Source: Symbiodinium natans
Lineage: Eukaryota > Sar > Dinophyceae > Suessiales > Symbiodiniaceae
Direction of reading: 5' to 3'
Length of the DNA stretch: 64,000 nt
Assembly (NCBI GenBank): GCA_905221605.1
Contig: CAJNDS010000219.1
Location: forward strand, 124,001-188,000
Made by a program: the position numbers and the translations under genes
Shown here: piece after piece, positions 19,151 to 29,785 of the stretch
Layout: each line of letters starts with the position of its first letter
Numbering within the stretch: position 1 is the stretch's first letter
Notes under the pieces: generated by a model
What the model was told of the DNA's origin: nothing
Seen by the model: only the letters and a program-made list of their open reading frames with translations
Databases searched by the model: none

Positions 19151-19436
19151 CGATGTGTGTGCCACCGAGGCGCGACGTGAAGAAGATGATCTCATCCTCG
19201 GCCGTCCTATCGGCAGGAGTGGCCCAGATCTCAGATGCTACTGCACGGACTGTCTCAATCTTGAGATCGGCAGCCTGCTTGAATTCACTCGACTCTACAC
19301 GGAACCTTATGCAGATGCCCAGAAGAGGGCCAAGGATGCCTTGGGAGAGTGGAATCCCTGTGTTGAACGTATTCAGACTTGGTGCCAGGCATGTACTGTG
19401 CCAGGCAGGTCTCAGCTCTGCACCGGGGATCTATGA
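19151..19436 (+). CDS. Exon, hypothetical cysteine-containing protein
   Basis: Reading frame from a GGGGACAG acceptor to a TGA: DVCATEARREEDDLILGRPI, then SGPDLRCYCTDCLNLEIGSL, then LEFTRLYTEPYADAQKRAKD, then EWNPCVERIQTWCQAC. This is one of the clearest coding frames in the window. The CYCTDC and CQAC cysteines could bind metal, which is inference only. TTTAGGG-type DNA lies upstream (19016-19040) and just downstream (19449-19469). No family recognised. Confidence 0.55.
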
Positions 19437-19812
19437 CATCATACACGTAGGGTTTAGGGTTTAGGGTTCAGGCATCATTCCAGTCAGAGCTGTGTTTTGT
19501 GGTTTTGTTCTCGCGAGGGCTGTTTTTTTTGTTCAGGTCCTTCTCCTCATCGTGGTTCTCACCAACATCTTCAGCGGCATGCGCTTCGACATGCCCAGGC
19601 AGGCTGTGGCTCTTTCTTCAGGCTTCATGTGTGGAAGTTTGTTGAGGCCCTGACTCATCAATGAATATGACCCAGAATGTGGGCAGGCGCATTTGTAAAT
19701 ACAAATGGCGCTTCAAGGGGCCAAGAGATTGAGAAGTGGCCGCACGAAACAGGACATGCACATGCCACGTGCTGCCTCGAACAAATCTGCAACTCTGCAA
19801 AACCCTTCAAGT

Positions 19813-19893
19813 CTAGAACCCTAAACCCTGAACCCTAAACCCTGAAACCTGCACCCTAAACCCTAAACCCTGAACCCTAAAGCCCTGAACCCC
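19813..19893. repeat. Telomere-like array (CCCTAAA/CCCTGAA)
   Basis: About eleven heptamers, mixed CCCTAAA and CCCTGAA. Confidence 0.9.
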
Positions 19894-19999
19894 CGCAAGC
19901 TCTTAAGCACAGGAAGGGGTTGCCCTTCTTCTTGGGCGCTTCGGGAGCGAAGCCGGACACATGCCTGGCCCTCGTCGTAGTCTGTGCGCTCATTTAATT

Positions 20000-21110
20000 C
20001 TGTTTACGCGCGCCCCTATAACATAAAGTGGAGAGAGTAAGTGAAATAGAATTATAAGTGAACGCGTGAAACAAGTGAGCGCATGAATTCATTTCACGCA
20101 CGAACGAAACACACGAACAAAGCAAGTTGTCCTTTGCCTGGCTGTGAGATTAGAAGAAGGATGTGAGGAAAGGGGAATGTTGGACGTACCTTGACTGGCG
20201 GTTGAACTCAGAGAATGATTCGCGAGTACACGGTCAACCTTGGTTTTTACTATTCTCTTCGTACTTTATTCATTCGCTTATTCACTCACTCCGCTCTCTT
20301 CACACACCATTAATAATATTAATACTGTGAAGAGAACGCAGTGAACGAGGAAGTGAAGTGAGAGAGCGAACGAACGTCATATTTTGGGGGGCGTGTTCAT
20401 TTCATTCACACATTTAATAATACTACGAAGTGATAGAGCGTTGTCATGACAAACGAAGTGAATGCAAAGAACGTAGTGCGTAAATTAAATTAGCGATTGA
20501 ACGAAGTAAACAAGAGATTTCTACTGGAAAAACCCTCAATCATAAGCTGTGTCCTGGTGCTCGCTAAACGACCCAGCGAAATACAGTAGTGTTAGTGGGT
20601 CTTTTGCAGCACATACAATATAATATTATTTACGAGCTAATTTAATAAATAAAAGGCGAGGCGTGAAAGAACGCGCGACTTTATACTAGCCCGTGCAAAA
20701 CGCCCACATTAAATATACTAAATTCACGCGTAAACTTGTAGTTTAGTATTTTTAAGGGGCTTTTTCTTCGTTCGCATGTATAATGTAATTCATGCGCTAC
20801 ATTCATATCTTCATTGCGCTCTCTACGTCTTATTATTAGTATTACAAGGGTGCGCACGAATGAAAAGAACTATATGTGCGCATGAAAACTCATACAATTT
20901 ATTATTGAAATCTGCGCGTGAACTTGCGATTTTAATAATAATGTTGTAATCACTCACTCTCTTACCGCGTTCTTGTATTCATTTCGCTCCCTTGTTCACA
21001 GGTTCACTTCGCTCACTCATTCATACACTCACGTCTTGTCGTGTTAGTGTGGGTCTCAGGTTAACTAAATACAAAATAAATATAAACAAATACATAAGTG
21101 TATATATATA
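20000..21110. other. AT-rich island with paired hairpins, no gene
   Basis: The base composition changes sharply from its GC-rich surroundings. It is full of GAACGAAGTGA and TTCACTCACTC words and TTAATAATATTAA palindromes. Two related hairpins stand out: 20710-20753 (AAATACTAAA stem around CACGCGTAAACTTGTAG) and 20899-20942 (TTATTATTGAAATC stem around TGCGCGTGAACTTGC). No convincing reading frame is present. Confidence 0.6.
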
Positions 21111-21569
21111 TATACGTATAGACAATGAGAGAAACAAATTAGGCCAATTGCCATTTGCAATTGGAGGCCCCTGCGTTCGTTGGGCTTGGGTTTCCCGATC
21201 TCTTGGTGCTTTTGGAAGTCGAAGCCGCAAGTTCATGTATAACGTAAATCTATACTATTTAGTACTGTCTCATAGTACAGTCTAAGATTATAAAGGTCGC
21301 AGCAGAAGGTACACGGAGTGACGTCGAAGGCTCTTTGTTTTTGGGGTTTCCGGTCGACTGCTGGGATGTTTCTCCATAAGGCGACACCGCATCGTGCGAC
21401 ACTCCCATCACAACCCAGCAGCCAGAGTTGCTGGTTGGGCCGAGGGCCAAGCGCGTTCCAGATGATTTTTCTTTGAGCTTTGGGGGCGTTCAGGAACTCA
21501 GAATGAGCTACCATCATGGGGATGTAAAGACGGCTTCTTGATTCTGGCAACTTCAATCAGCTAATTGCT

Positions 21570-22515
21570 CTAGAATGGAGTGGGCTTAGGCCACAGTGCT
21601 AGATGGCTCAAGCTTCCGGACCCGCAGCAGCACAGCCTCAGAAGCATGGTGTCCGGATGCTTTGAGGCAGACGATGGCGACGCTGGAAGTCTGAGGAGTT
21701 TTATGGGTTTCTGTGCCTCTGACTGAACTTTTTGCCACGGGCTCTCAAGAAGTTGGGAAGCCCGTGCTTTGGGTAGTAGGCGTAGTAGGAGTTTTTTGGT
21801 GGTGCCGACCCCGCTTTTGAGAGGGGCGCCAGCCATAGGTCGAAGTCGGATGAAGGTGCGAACGCCCGCTTTCGTCGGTGCGGAACTCTCTGCGAACAAG
21901 CCCCAAATCAGTATCCTTAATGGCTTCAAGAGGTTGAAGACTTGCTCCATGGGGTGATGCTGTTCATGAGTTCCAATCGTCGACGAAGGCATTCTTCCGC
22001 GATGTCTTCGCCTGCGTAAGAATATAGCTGCTAAGTGCCAAGAACTGGCATGCATCGACATGCTTGTCTACTGGCTTACTTCGTGTCGCGGAGGGGAGCC
22101 TGACCAGTTCCGAGCGTTCCAAAAAGAAAATTCGCCAAGGGCGGCTTTGGTGTAGCTGGATGTGTACAGCACGTCCTGTTCTCAGGATGTCACAGCCAGC
22201 TTTTGGGTGACGCCCGTCCTTGAAATCATGTCTCACCATGACCTTGCGCTTGGATGTCGCACAGCAGAAATGCTTGAGCTTGCCTCTTGCGGAGGATTTG
22301 GGCGTAGGCGCGAATCCCTTGAAGATGCTGGGAATTGAAGTGGTTGAAGCGGGATCAAAGTGCTCTCCGGGGATCCGCAGGGGGGGAGTTGTATGAACTA
22401 CTGGAGCTTCTGGGAAAGTTGCCGCAGAAGCCGCAGTCATCCGAGATGTGCCCTTGCGCAGATCGGTGGCAGCATGCTCGCAGTGCACGGCGGCCTCTCC
22501 CCCTCCATCCATCAC
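21570..22515 (-). CDS. Candidate minus-strand coding region, two frames
   Basis: A 183-codon frame (22515-21964) reads plausible sequence such as KSSARGKLKHFCCATSKRKV and RSELVRLPSATRSKPVDKHV and ends NAFVDDWNS. A second, offset frame (22061-21570) continues with MEQVFNLLKPLRILIWGLFA. They could be two exons or a frameshifted relic. The plus strand is also partly open. No family recognised. Confidence 0.3.
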
Positions 22516-22534
22516 TTAGACCAGGTGGGCTATG

Positions 22535-22638
22535 AAACCCTAAACCCTAAACCCTAAACCCTAAACCCTAAACCCTAAACCCTAAACCCTAAACCCTAAA
22601 CCCTAAACCTAAACCCTAAACCCTAAACCCTAAACCCA
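22535..22638. repeat. Telomere-like array (CCCTAAA)
   Basis: About fifteen nearly perfect CCCTAAA units, immediately upstream of candidate exon sequence (22640-22712). Confidence 0.95.
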
Positions 22639-22712
22639 ACAAAAAACCCAGCGCCCGAAAGAAAGAAGAAACAGAGATTCTCGGCAGCCCTTCTCGGAAG
22701 AACCCCAGAATC

Positions 22713-22787
22713 ACCCTAAACCCTAAAACCTAAACCCTAAACCCTAGACCCTAGACCCTAGACCCTAAACCCTAAACCCTAAACCCA
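22713..22787. repeat. Telomere-like array (CCCTAAA, with CCCTAGA variants)
   Basis: About ten heptamers including CCCTAGA variants, ending directly at the acceptor (ACCCACAG) of the phosphatase-like exon. Confidence 0.95.
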
Positions 22788-22790
22788 CAG

Positions 22791-22875
22791 AAGAGCCGGC
22801 CTTGGTCCCAGATCCGGCTCTTGGACCGGTTCTTGGAGATCCCGCACGACGGGCCGCTGGCGGACTTGGTGTGGC
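22791..22875 (+). CDS. PPP-type Ser/Thr phosphatase exon
   Basis: From the acceptor at the end of a CCCTAAA array, phase 0, the frame reads SQIRLLDRFLEIPHDGPLAD then LVWQG. This matches the strongly conserved PPP block seen in PP2A and calcineurin (IR.LDR.QE.PHEGP..DLLW), part of the metallophosphatase catalytic core. The aspartate after the tryptophan expected in PPP enzymes (WSDP) is absent, so either the exon ends near 22872 or this is a pseudogene. The right edge is uncertain. TTTAGGG units follow at 22963. No other phosphatase exon was identified nearby. Confidence 0.55.
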
Positions 22876-22962
22876 AAGGGGGCCCTGCTTTTGGGCTGGC
22901 AGGGGTTTCGGGCCTTGAGAGCTCCGACTGTGTGATCTGCGTCTTAGCAGTTGCTCCGGTAG

Positions 22963-23051
22963 CTTAGGGTTTAGGGTTTAGGGTTTAGGGTTTAGGGTTT
23001 AGGGCTTAGGGTTTAGGGTTTAGGGTTTAGGGCTTAGGGCTCAGGGTTTAA
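22963..23051. repeat. Telomere-like array (TTTAGGG)
   Basis: About twelve TTTAGGG units with a few CTTAGGG variants, downstream of the phosphatase-like exon and in the opposite orientation to the arrays upstream of it. Confidence 0.95.
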
Positions 23052-23087
23052 GCCGGAAAGGGCAGCCTGTTGATTCCCCAACCACAG

Positions 23088-23160
23088 GAGGGAACTTGAA
23101 GCGCCTGTTGTGGCCTCGAAGTTCCCCAGCGGGGTCCTGTTGCATCTGCACTTCTCATGG
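23088..23160 (+). CDS. Candidate exon
   Basis: After a CCCAACCACAG acceptor the frame reads RELEAPVVASKFPSGVLLHL then HFSW. TTTAGGG units follow at 23176. Short, but the splice-site context and frame quality are good. Product unknown. Confidence 0.4.
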
Positions 23161-23175
23161 GTTCCCCTAATACGG

Positions 23176-23400
23176 GTTTAGGGTTTAGGGTTTAGGGTTT
23201 AGGGTTCTATACTACCCCCTCCAAGTAAGCCTTCCTCTAATACGGGTTTAGGGTTTAGGGTTTAGGGTTCTATACTACCCCCTCCAAGTAAGCCTAGTTA
23301 AGGTTCTTTTAGGGGGGAACCCAAAGGGGGGGGTAGGATTAAGGTTCGTTAAGGGGGGACGCTAAGGGGGGGGGGTAGTATAGAGGAGGGGTCGTAGGGA
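23176..23400. repeat. Inverted/direct repeat unit with CTATACTACCCCCTCC
   Basis: A 62-bp direct repeat (TTTAGGG units plus GGTTCTATACTACCCCCTCC, then AAGTAAGCC) occurs at 23176-23232 and 23238-23294. Its C-rich block is inverted at 23371-23396 (GGGGGGGTAGTATAGAGG), so the stretch can fold back on itself. Confidence 0.7.
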
Positions 23401-23538
23401 AACTCATGAACTTAAGGTCGGACCCTGATCCGGACAAAAGTGGTTTTGCCGGGGCCCCAGGGGGGGGGGAAGACCAAGGCGAGCCAAGGAGGGTTTGGGG
23501 TTTGGGGGTTTGGGGTTCGGGCAGCAGGAGGCTCGGCA

Positions 23539-23925
23539 TCAGACTTGTGTAGCACTCGCAGCACCTGCACATGACCGGAGTTGGATGGAGTTGGCATGTC
23601 TTTGTAGGTTCAAACATTTAGTCATCATGTCTTTCGTTTTTCTTCTGTGGTATGTGGCCCAGATCCCCTGGGTTTTTGGAGCCTCACAGGGCGCTTCTTG
23701 TCTGACCCCCAGGTCATCTCGCCACGGGGTGCTGGCTACGTCTTCGGCCAGGATGTGGCCCAAAAGCCGGGCCTCCCAGCATTTCCCAGCATGCTTGAAG
23801 GATCTTGAAGGCTTCAGAGCCTTTTTTTGGTCTCCAGGAAGCATCTTGATTTCTCTTGGGCTTAACTCCGTGTTTCCTATTCGCAGTGCGAACCTATAAT
23901 TGGCTGGCGCCACACAAGCTCCCAC
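23539..23925 (-). CDS. Candidate minus-strand frame (128 residues)
   Basis: The minus strand reads RIGNTELSPREIKMLPGDQK, then SRSFKHAGKCWEARLLGHIL, then YHRRKTKDMMTKCLNLQRHA. Charge distribution is more natural than in the plus-strand frame of the same DNA. No family recognised, splice sites not evaluated. Confidence 0.35.
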   Translation of the reverse strand: MGACVAPANYRFALRIGNTELSPREIKMLPGDQKKALKPSRSFKHAGKCWEARLLGHILAEDVASTPWRDDLGVRQEAPCEAPKTQGIWATYHRRKTKDMMTKCLNLQRHANSIQLRSCAGAASATQV

Positions 23926-25240
23926 AGTTTCAGAGATGAAGTCAGGAATGCGGGTTGGGTCAACAAGGGTCGGCTGCTTCCTAATCGGTCGTCATGTCCG
24001 TGCTGACACGAGTAGGTTCCTCCACGTGAACCAGCTCAGCCACATCGTGCGCGCCCACCAGCTCTGCATGGCAGGCTACCAGGCCCGCAACTAGGGAACG
24101 CGCAGACAGGGCCGGGCGAGTAGCTGGTGCCCCATGCAAAATGCAAAAAAAACAGTTTCGGCAAGGGATGGATAGCCAAATGCCGGGGAGAACCGGCCCG
24201 AAGATGCGTTTCGTTCGTGGGGCTACTAGGGGGAGTTGTCCGGGTGTGGGTAGGGCATGGTAGGGCTTTGTGAGGGATCCCCATTCCCCGTAGAAGTACA
24301 TGCAAGGGCCGGGTTTCACATTTGGTTGTGTCCCCTTCCTTCCCAAGAAGGCTCCAAACCTTACACCCTGAACAGGTGCTCTTTGACGACACGCTCTCCA
24401 CGGTCTGGAGCGCTCCAAACTACTGCGCCTCTGCTCAGAGAGACATTTGTTTGTTAGGACCGGGCTACCTCTGCCTGATTTCCTTCAGCTTCCCGGTTGA
24501 GCTTTCATCCTAGCTGCGGGGCATTGGGTTAACGGCACCCTCCTTCTACAAAATCCAGAATGGGATCCCCCCCCCCTCCCCCCACCCCACAGGGACCCTC
24601 TGCACCCCAACGCTGAAACGCGGGGTCGAAGCCTACAAATGTATGCCTCGTCGTCTTCGCTGAGTGCAACCGAGGGCTATTCACCCGCTCTCTCTTTTTT
24701 TGACCGACATCCTTGCTTGGGGGGCCATCCTGAAAGAGCACTTTAGGGTTTAGGTTTAGGATTTAGGGCTTCGGAATGCCCCCAAAGAAAGACGCCTGCC
24801 AGCTTTTTGTTTTCAAAGTGCTCTATAAGTGGAGGGTCTCAGGTTTCTATCGGAGTCTCCTTATAAAATCACCTTTAAACACCGCACCCTTGAAACCCCT
24901 CAAAAACCCTCCAAAGTCCCTTAGAAGCCGTTACAGGGTGATCAGAAGATCTCAGAGGCCCCCACGTGAAAGTTTCTAGAAGTCTCTGAGGCTACCGGTT
25001 TGGGAACACGGCCTCCATCCTGGAGATCTCCGAGGCCCAAGACCCGAAAACCATAAATCCTAAGATGCAGTTGCTTTGGGTATGCCGATGGGTTTTATTT
25101 GAGAGATCTACCGGGTTTTTGGGAGCTTTACAAGGGGTTTCGGCGTTTTGGATTCATGGGCTCCTTCAAGCGCCCCTGCAGCTTTTCTCCGGATCCATGC
25201 TCATAGCAGTGTGTATCTATGGGATGCAAGGATGGGTTCA

Positions 25241-25307
25241 ACCCCTAAACCCTAAACCCTAAACCCTGAACCCTGAACCCTGAACCCTGAACCCTGAACC
25301 CTAAACC
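25241..25307. repeat. Telomere-like array (CCCTAAA/CCCTGAA)
   Basis: About nine heptamers, upstream of the exon at 25319. Confidence 0.95.
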
Positions 25308-25318
25308 ATGGAAGGAAG

Positions 25319-25392
25319 GGAGCCGCTTCTTCAATGTCTTCGGCCCCGCCCCTGAGAGCGAGCGCTGGGGCCTGAGAAGAGCGCGCAGCTGA
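25319..25392 (+). CDS. Short exon between opposed telomere-like arrays
   Basis: From a GGAAG acceptor the frame reads SRFFNVFGPAPESERWGLRR then ARS and a TGA; a donor just before the stop is also possible. High G/C third positions. CCCTAAA lies upstream and TTTAGGG (25476-25543) downstream. Product unknown. Confidence 0.5.
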
Positions 25393-25475
25393 CTTCGCCA
25401 TTGGACTTCATGTCTTTTTTTTTTGGTGCTCAGGGGGTGGTTTACAGTGGATACTGTACTTGAATTTGAGGACAA

Positions 25476-25543
25476 GGGTTTAGGGTTTAGGGTTTAGGGT
25501 TTAGGGTTTACTGTAGGGTTTAGGGTTTAGGGTTTAGGGTTTT
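25476..25543. repeat. Telomere-like array (TTTAGGG)
   Basis: About nine heptamers with one short interruption (TTTACTGTAGGG). Confidence 0.95.
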
Positions 25544-25671
25544 GGTGCATCCCATTTCCGAAAGGGTCAGTTACCAGTTGCCGCACAAAAAGAGGTCGGC
25601 ATGCCTCCTGGGCTTTAAGCCCTCAGAGGGGACCCTGCTGAGTCTTCATGCCCTTACCTCAGAATTTTTGG

Positions 25672-25791
25672 CCCCAAACCCTAGGCCCTAAAAACTAAAC
25701 CCTAAACCCTAAACCCTAAACCCTAAACCCTAAACCCTAAACCCTAAACCCTAAACCCTAAACCCTAAACCCTAAACCCTAAACCCTAAAC
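25672..25791. repeat. Telomere-like array (CCCTAAA)
   Basis: About sixteen CCCTAAA units, nearly perfect, upstream of the exon at 25813. Confidence 0.95.
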
Positions 25792-25812
25792 TGCGTGTGC
25801 CTCGAAGGACAG

Positions 25813-25929
25813 CGGCCGGGAACCGAGCCAACACCGGCGCCGCCTCGGCGTCCAGAGAGAGGAGTGTCCGGAGGGCTTTCAAGACTTGCAGAGTTAGCTC
25901 AAGATGCTCTGAAATGCAAAATCTCTTAG
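25813..25929 (+). CDS. Short exon between opposed telomere-like arrays
   Basis: From a GGACAG acceptor the frame reads RPGTEPTPAPPRRPERGVSG then GLSRLAELAQDALKCKIS to a stop overlapping the following TTAGGG array. The last part is a convincing helix. A second frame is open for part of the stretch. Product unknown. Confidence 0.45.
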   Translation, partial: RPGTEPTPAPPRRPERGVSGGLSRLAELAQDALKCKIS

Positions 25930-25986
25930 GGTTCAGGGTTTAGGGTTCAGGGTTCAGGGTTTAGGGTTTAGGGTTTAGGGTTTAGG
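25929..25986. repeat. Telomere-like array (TTTAGGG/TTCAGGG)
   Basis: About eight heptamers, downstream of the exon at 25813-25929. Confidence 0.95.
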
Positions 25987-26197
25987 GAAGAGGCTGCTTC
26001 AAAGGACCCAACAATCCTCCCAGAGGGGAAGTTCTTTAAAAAAGGGGGGAGAAAAATGCCCCAAAAAGCCAAGCAAAATCCCATGGCAAGCGCTCCGCGA
26101 GCTGCTGCTGCAAGAGGCGCGATGCCTCTGAAGTCCAACGTGTTCTGTTCCACGGCAGGCTCGGAGCTCATTCTATAGCCCTCTTAGGAAATATCTC

Positions 26198-26282
26198 TGG
26201 GTTTATATGTATATATATATATATACCCATATACATATATATATATATACCCATATACATATACATATATATACACATATGT
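26198..26282. repeat. TA-rich microsatellite with ACCCATATACAT units
   Basis: ATATATACCCATATACAT repeated about three times. Confidence 0.95.
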
Positions 26283-26391
26283 CCAAGGGAATATTTCAAC
26301 ATATTGTATGTTAAGTTATGGTTCTAAGGGGAGCATGGCTCGCAGCTGTTTTTTTGTGTTGCAAGTGGTCCAGCTAAGCAGTTTTCTCATA

Positions 26392-26497
26392 TGCGGGTTT
26401 GCGATAAGAACAGGGGTACCCTCTTTACCACCGAAAATGGTAGGATCCCCGTTAAGAAGGAACTCTACACGGGTACTCCTACTATCGGAAACCCCCA
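26392..26497. mobile_element. GGGGGTTT-TIR element, copy 4 (diverged)
   Basis: This copy runs from TGCGGGTTTGCG to ATCGGAAACCCCCA with internal GGGGTACCC, GGATCCCC and GGGTACTCC boxes. Flanks no longer show a clean duplication. A minus-strand frame (26765-26316) runs through it without a stop, from ATHMLYMVVG to NPHMRKLLSW. Confidence 0.7.
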
Positions 26498-26559
26498 CAA
26501 CCATGTAAAGCATGTGTGTTGCTCCACTTTGCTCTTCAGCCCCCCTGTGAGATTTCAGT

Positions 26560-26769
26560 CCTGTCCTCTGCGTGCTCGGTTCTGCCAATGAATTCGTGCA
26601 TCCTGAGTATGCAGCTGTCATCGAGTATCTATTCATGGAGGGACGTGTGCCAAACCAAACTTCAGGCTGCTCTAGGGACTCTAGGGGTAGGACTGGGTAC
26701 CCAGCTTCTCTGTATGTACAGTCGGCTACTGCTCTTCTGGCAGGGCGAGAGGACCGATACTTCACCTAA
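26560..26769 (+). CDS. Candidate exon
   Basis: The plus strand reads VLGSANEFVHPEYAAVIEYL then FMEGRVPNQTSGCSRDSRG and stops at 26767. This is good protein-like sequence. The minus strand is also open. Product unknown; splice sites unclear. Confidence 0.35.
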   Translation, partial: PVLCVLGSANEFVHPEYAAVIEYLFMEGRVPNQTSGCSRDSRGRTGYPASLYVQSATALLAGREDRYFT

Positions 26770-27404
26770 GAGGCGCATGGCAGCATTCTGCTGCGCGACA
26801 GTCCGAAAAGTGGTACTTTGTTATACGTACTTCTCTTCAGGTCATTTCTGGCCAAGCGGCGGTTGCAGTGGATTCGATGGGGTAGGTTGTCGTCAGTGCG
26901 TCACTGCGTTCCAAAGCCGACTGCAAGCCCAGCAGCCCTCCCAAAACCCCTGGCAGGCAACTTGCTGCGCTCGAATCTGCATGGAGTGTGCAAAAAGAAA
27001 CTGCGAGATCTGACTGCCGCGACGCATCCGGCGTGCGCTTACGGCTGCACACACTCGATGTTTTTGGCCGTTGGATACTGGCAGCCCGTGAAGAGAGGGC
27101 TGCGGTGTCAAGAATATCACCCTTGAACCTCGCGAAGGGGCACTTAAAGGCCGAGAGCCATGCCAGGTCCCCCGAGTATTGGTGTACTCGTACCGTCTCC
27201 ATTCGTTTTTACACTCCCCCAAAGCATGGCACAACAGGGACCCTGCTGGGAATAAACTTCTGCGAGACCTGCTCAACTTTCGTGCAGCGCAGCTGTAGAC
27301 AGGCTCGAGCGCTGACGATCCTGACTGTTGAAACACACCGCTGCACACACGCCATTACACTCCAGACCAGCCTTCCTCATTTTCCTTTTCATTGTTTACT
27401 ATTC

Positions 27405-27474
27405 GCTTAAGAACCCCAAACGAATAAATAATCATCCCTATATTACCCTTAGCAAGGATTCGGGGTTCTTAAGC
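27405..27474. mobile_element. 70-bp TIR/palindromic element
   Basis: GCTTAAGAACCCC at the left end and GGGGTTCTTAAGC at the right end are perfect inverted repeats (13 bp). The AT-rich centre includes CCCTATATTACCC. Confidence 0.6.
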
Positions 27475-28374
27475 AGTTAGTAGAATATCGCACTGCATCG
27501 TTGCGTCCTCTTTTTTTGTCGCCATGGGACTGGCAGCCGATGCCACAGCCCAGCGACTTCTGCACCAGCTCTTACATGACAAACATGACGAGGCCGGGCT
27601 GGAGTGTCGTTGTTCCGCATTTATGGCAGGGTATATACACAATTTGCGAAAGCCCCCAGGGTTCTCTTTTCAAGTCGCTTCCAGTCACTGCTTCTGTCCC
27701 GCTGTCTGCTTGTAAATTCCGCTGTTAAGAGTGTATACTGCTGTGTCGCATGCAGTGTCGCATGCTGTGTCGCACATGGCAGTGTGCAACGTGGTCTCAC
27801 GTGTGTGTGCCTTTGCTGGCATTTGTTTCCATCCCCGACAGGCGGCAGCGTAATGGCTATAGGTCAAGGGGAAATTTTTCTCTGATTGTAAGCACTAGAG
27901 TCACGAGAGAGAACGAGGGAAAAAGTCATGAGTCTAATGGCAAAGATATGCACTTCGATCAGGTGCTCAATGAGGTGATGGCTGTTTCCTCGCTTGGAGC
28001 TTAGACACTGCAGTACCAAAGTGTTACATGACTCTGACAACATCATGCTGCCGTGTCATGTCATGCTTACAGAGTACTTGCTGATGCGGGCTGGACGTCA
28101 AGGTTCCGCAAAAATGCTCCAGAAACACTTTTCTTTTTTCCATGCTTGAAGCGACTTGAGTCGTGAGTCCAGTTCTCCCAAGGACAAGGGTTCCTGAAAT
28201 TCACTCTGCGACCTTTAAAAGCTTAGGTACATGGATGGATATATCTTACTCTGACTGAAGTATGTGAAGCTGCTGGTGTTGGGGGCGTTCAACATTTCTC
28301 AGCCACACAGTGAAAGTCCCAGCACCATGACAAAGGCCCCATGAACCCGAAACCCTGGACACAGACATCTAGAA

Positions 28375-28441
28375 ATTCCCGAGACTTCCCTAAGCTTCCC
28401 TAAACTTCCCTAAACGGCCGTAAACTTCCCTGAGCTTCCCT
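28375..28441. repeat. 10-11 bp CTTCCCTAAA tandem repeat
   Basis: Six diverged copies of ACTTCCCTAA. Confidence 0.8.
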
Positions 28442-28445
28442 ATGC

Positions 28446-28625
28446 TTTGTTCATAATAATTCTAAGGGTGTAGAAAGTTGTACCAGAGAATAACACAGAA
28501 TAATTGCAAATGGAATCTCATAAAATTAATAATCTTTGCGAGCCCATTTTATTTCAATTGAAATTGGGGCACGAATTAAAATAATAAGTTTCTACATCTG
28601 GTTTCTCTTGTAGTATTATGACGAA
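28446..28625. mobile_element. AT-rich element with inverted ends and internal palindrome
   Basis: Starts TTCATAATAATTC and ends AGTATTATGA, with an internal near-perfect palindrome around TTTCAATTGAAA (28550-28563). Composition contrasts with the neighbouring GC-rich DNA. Identity as a mobile element is inference. Confidence 0.35.
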
Positions 28626-28717
28626 GTCCCCCAATCAAATATTTTATTGTTCCCGCGAGGCAAAAGCAGAAAAAACAATTGTATTCTTATTAGGAGTTCT
28701 TGTAATATTAAATCCTT

Positions 28718-29068
28718 GCATATTCCGGCGTACTCGGTTCTGACATCCAATCAAGACCCTAGGTTTTGGGCTCACAGGCTTATGCGAGGCTCTTGGGGCC
28801 GGATGGCTGCTTACTCCGGGTAGGGTAAGGCCCAGTGTTTTCGGTTCGCAGACAGGTACGCAAAGTAGATCAGAGTCGAGTAGCCATCAGTGAATTGCAT
28901 GTTTTGCTCCATGGTGAACACGTTCAGTTGGGGGGCATCTGAAGCCTCGGCTTTGCTTCGGCTTCGTATTTCGCAAGAAACCCACCGCCAAGGTTCCAAA
29001 CACCTTCAAGCTGAGCACCCTTTATGCAATCTGAATTCCTTCTGTCCTCCCCTGGCCCTCTTCAAGCC
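28718..29068 (+). repeat. Segmental repeat A, copy 1
   Basis: 351 bp starting GCATATTCCGGCGTACTCGG and ending CCCCTGGCCCTCTTCAAG. It is over 95% identical by eye to 30874-31225, and its last ~100 bp recur at 31456-31552. The 3' end looks like an intron end (pyrimidine tract then AAG). Confidence 0.95.
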
Positions 29069-29144
29069 TTAGAAGCCCTAGACCCTAAAAACCCTGATCC
29101 TATAAACCCAAAACCCTAAACCCTAAACCCTAAACCCTCTTCAG

Positions 29145-29219
29145 CAGGAGAAGGCCAAGGTCGCAGCGCAGGCGACTGCCCAAAAGCAAGAGGCCTGGGA
29201 CTCAGAAAGGCTTCAGAGA
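29145..29219 (+). CDS. Coiled-coil exon ending in a GTTTAGGG donor
   Basis: From a CTCTTCAG acceptor that follows CCCTAAA units, 25 codons read QEKAKVAAQATAQKQEAWDS then ERLQR. The donor is GTTTAGGG, the first unit of a TTTAGGG run. Phase 0 at both ends. The heptad-like pattern suggests coiled coil, as do the exons at 31224 and 31554, so these may belong to one gene. Confidence 0.6.
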
Positions 29220-29696
29220 GTTTAGGGTTTAGGATTCAGTGGCTAGGGTCTATAGGGTCTAGAGTCTGGAGTATAAGGTTTAGGGTCTATATTGTCTAGG
29301 GTTCAAAAAACCCCGAAAACTAGAAACCCAGAACCCCCAATAATCCTCATAGCCCCTCCCCCCCCCTCCTTAAAAAGAAAATAGTCACAAAACAATCGAG
29401 CCCCAACATTTCAAAACCCTAAAACTCACCACCAAAAAGGCCAGGGGTATTGCAGGCCCTACCAATCCCTTCCCTACCAAGAACGAGTGGGCCTCGACCA
29501 TTTTGGGGTTTAGGGTTCAGGGGTTAGGATCCTTCAGGAGAGGGTGATGAACTGTAGGGCTAATCGGCTTAAGTTTAAGTTTTGGGTCCGGAGGGTTTGG
29601 GCATGAGGGGGTTAGTTTTGGTCTTGGGTCCTAGGGCTCCATGTTAGGGTTCGGGGTTAGGCTTGGGGGTTTAATTCTCCGGTTCGGGCTCCCTAG

Positions 29697-29785
29697 TTTC
29701 GTTGGCAGAGTGTCCTTTCTAAAGTGTGGGATATGGCGGTACAGGGTGCCCATTGGATTGGGGATGGCCTGTCTTGAAAATTCGG
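29697..29785 (+). repeat. Segmental repeat B, copy 1
   Basis: 89 bp from CGTTGGCAGAG to GTCTTGAAAATTCGG, about 90% identical to 32297-32385. Confidence 0.9.

Noticed and set aside
22535-23300. CRISPR-like regularly spaced repeats
   Set aside because: The repeated units are telomere heptamers without unique equal-length spacers, and the context is eukaryotic.
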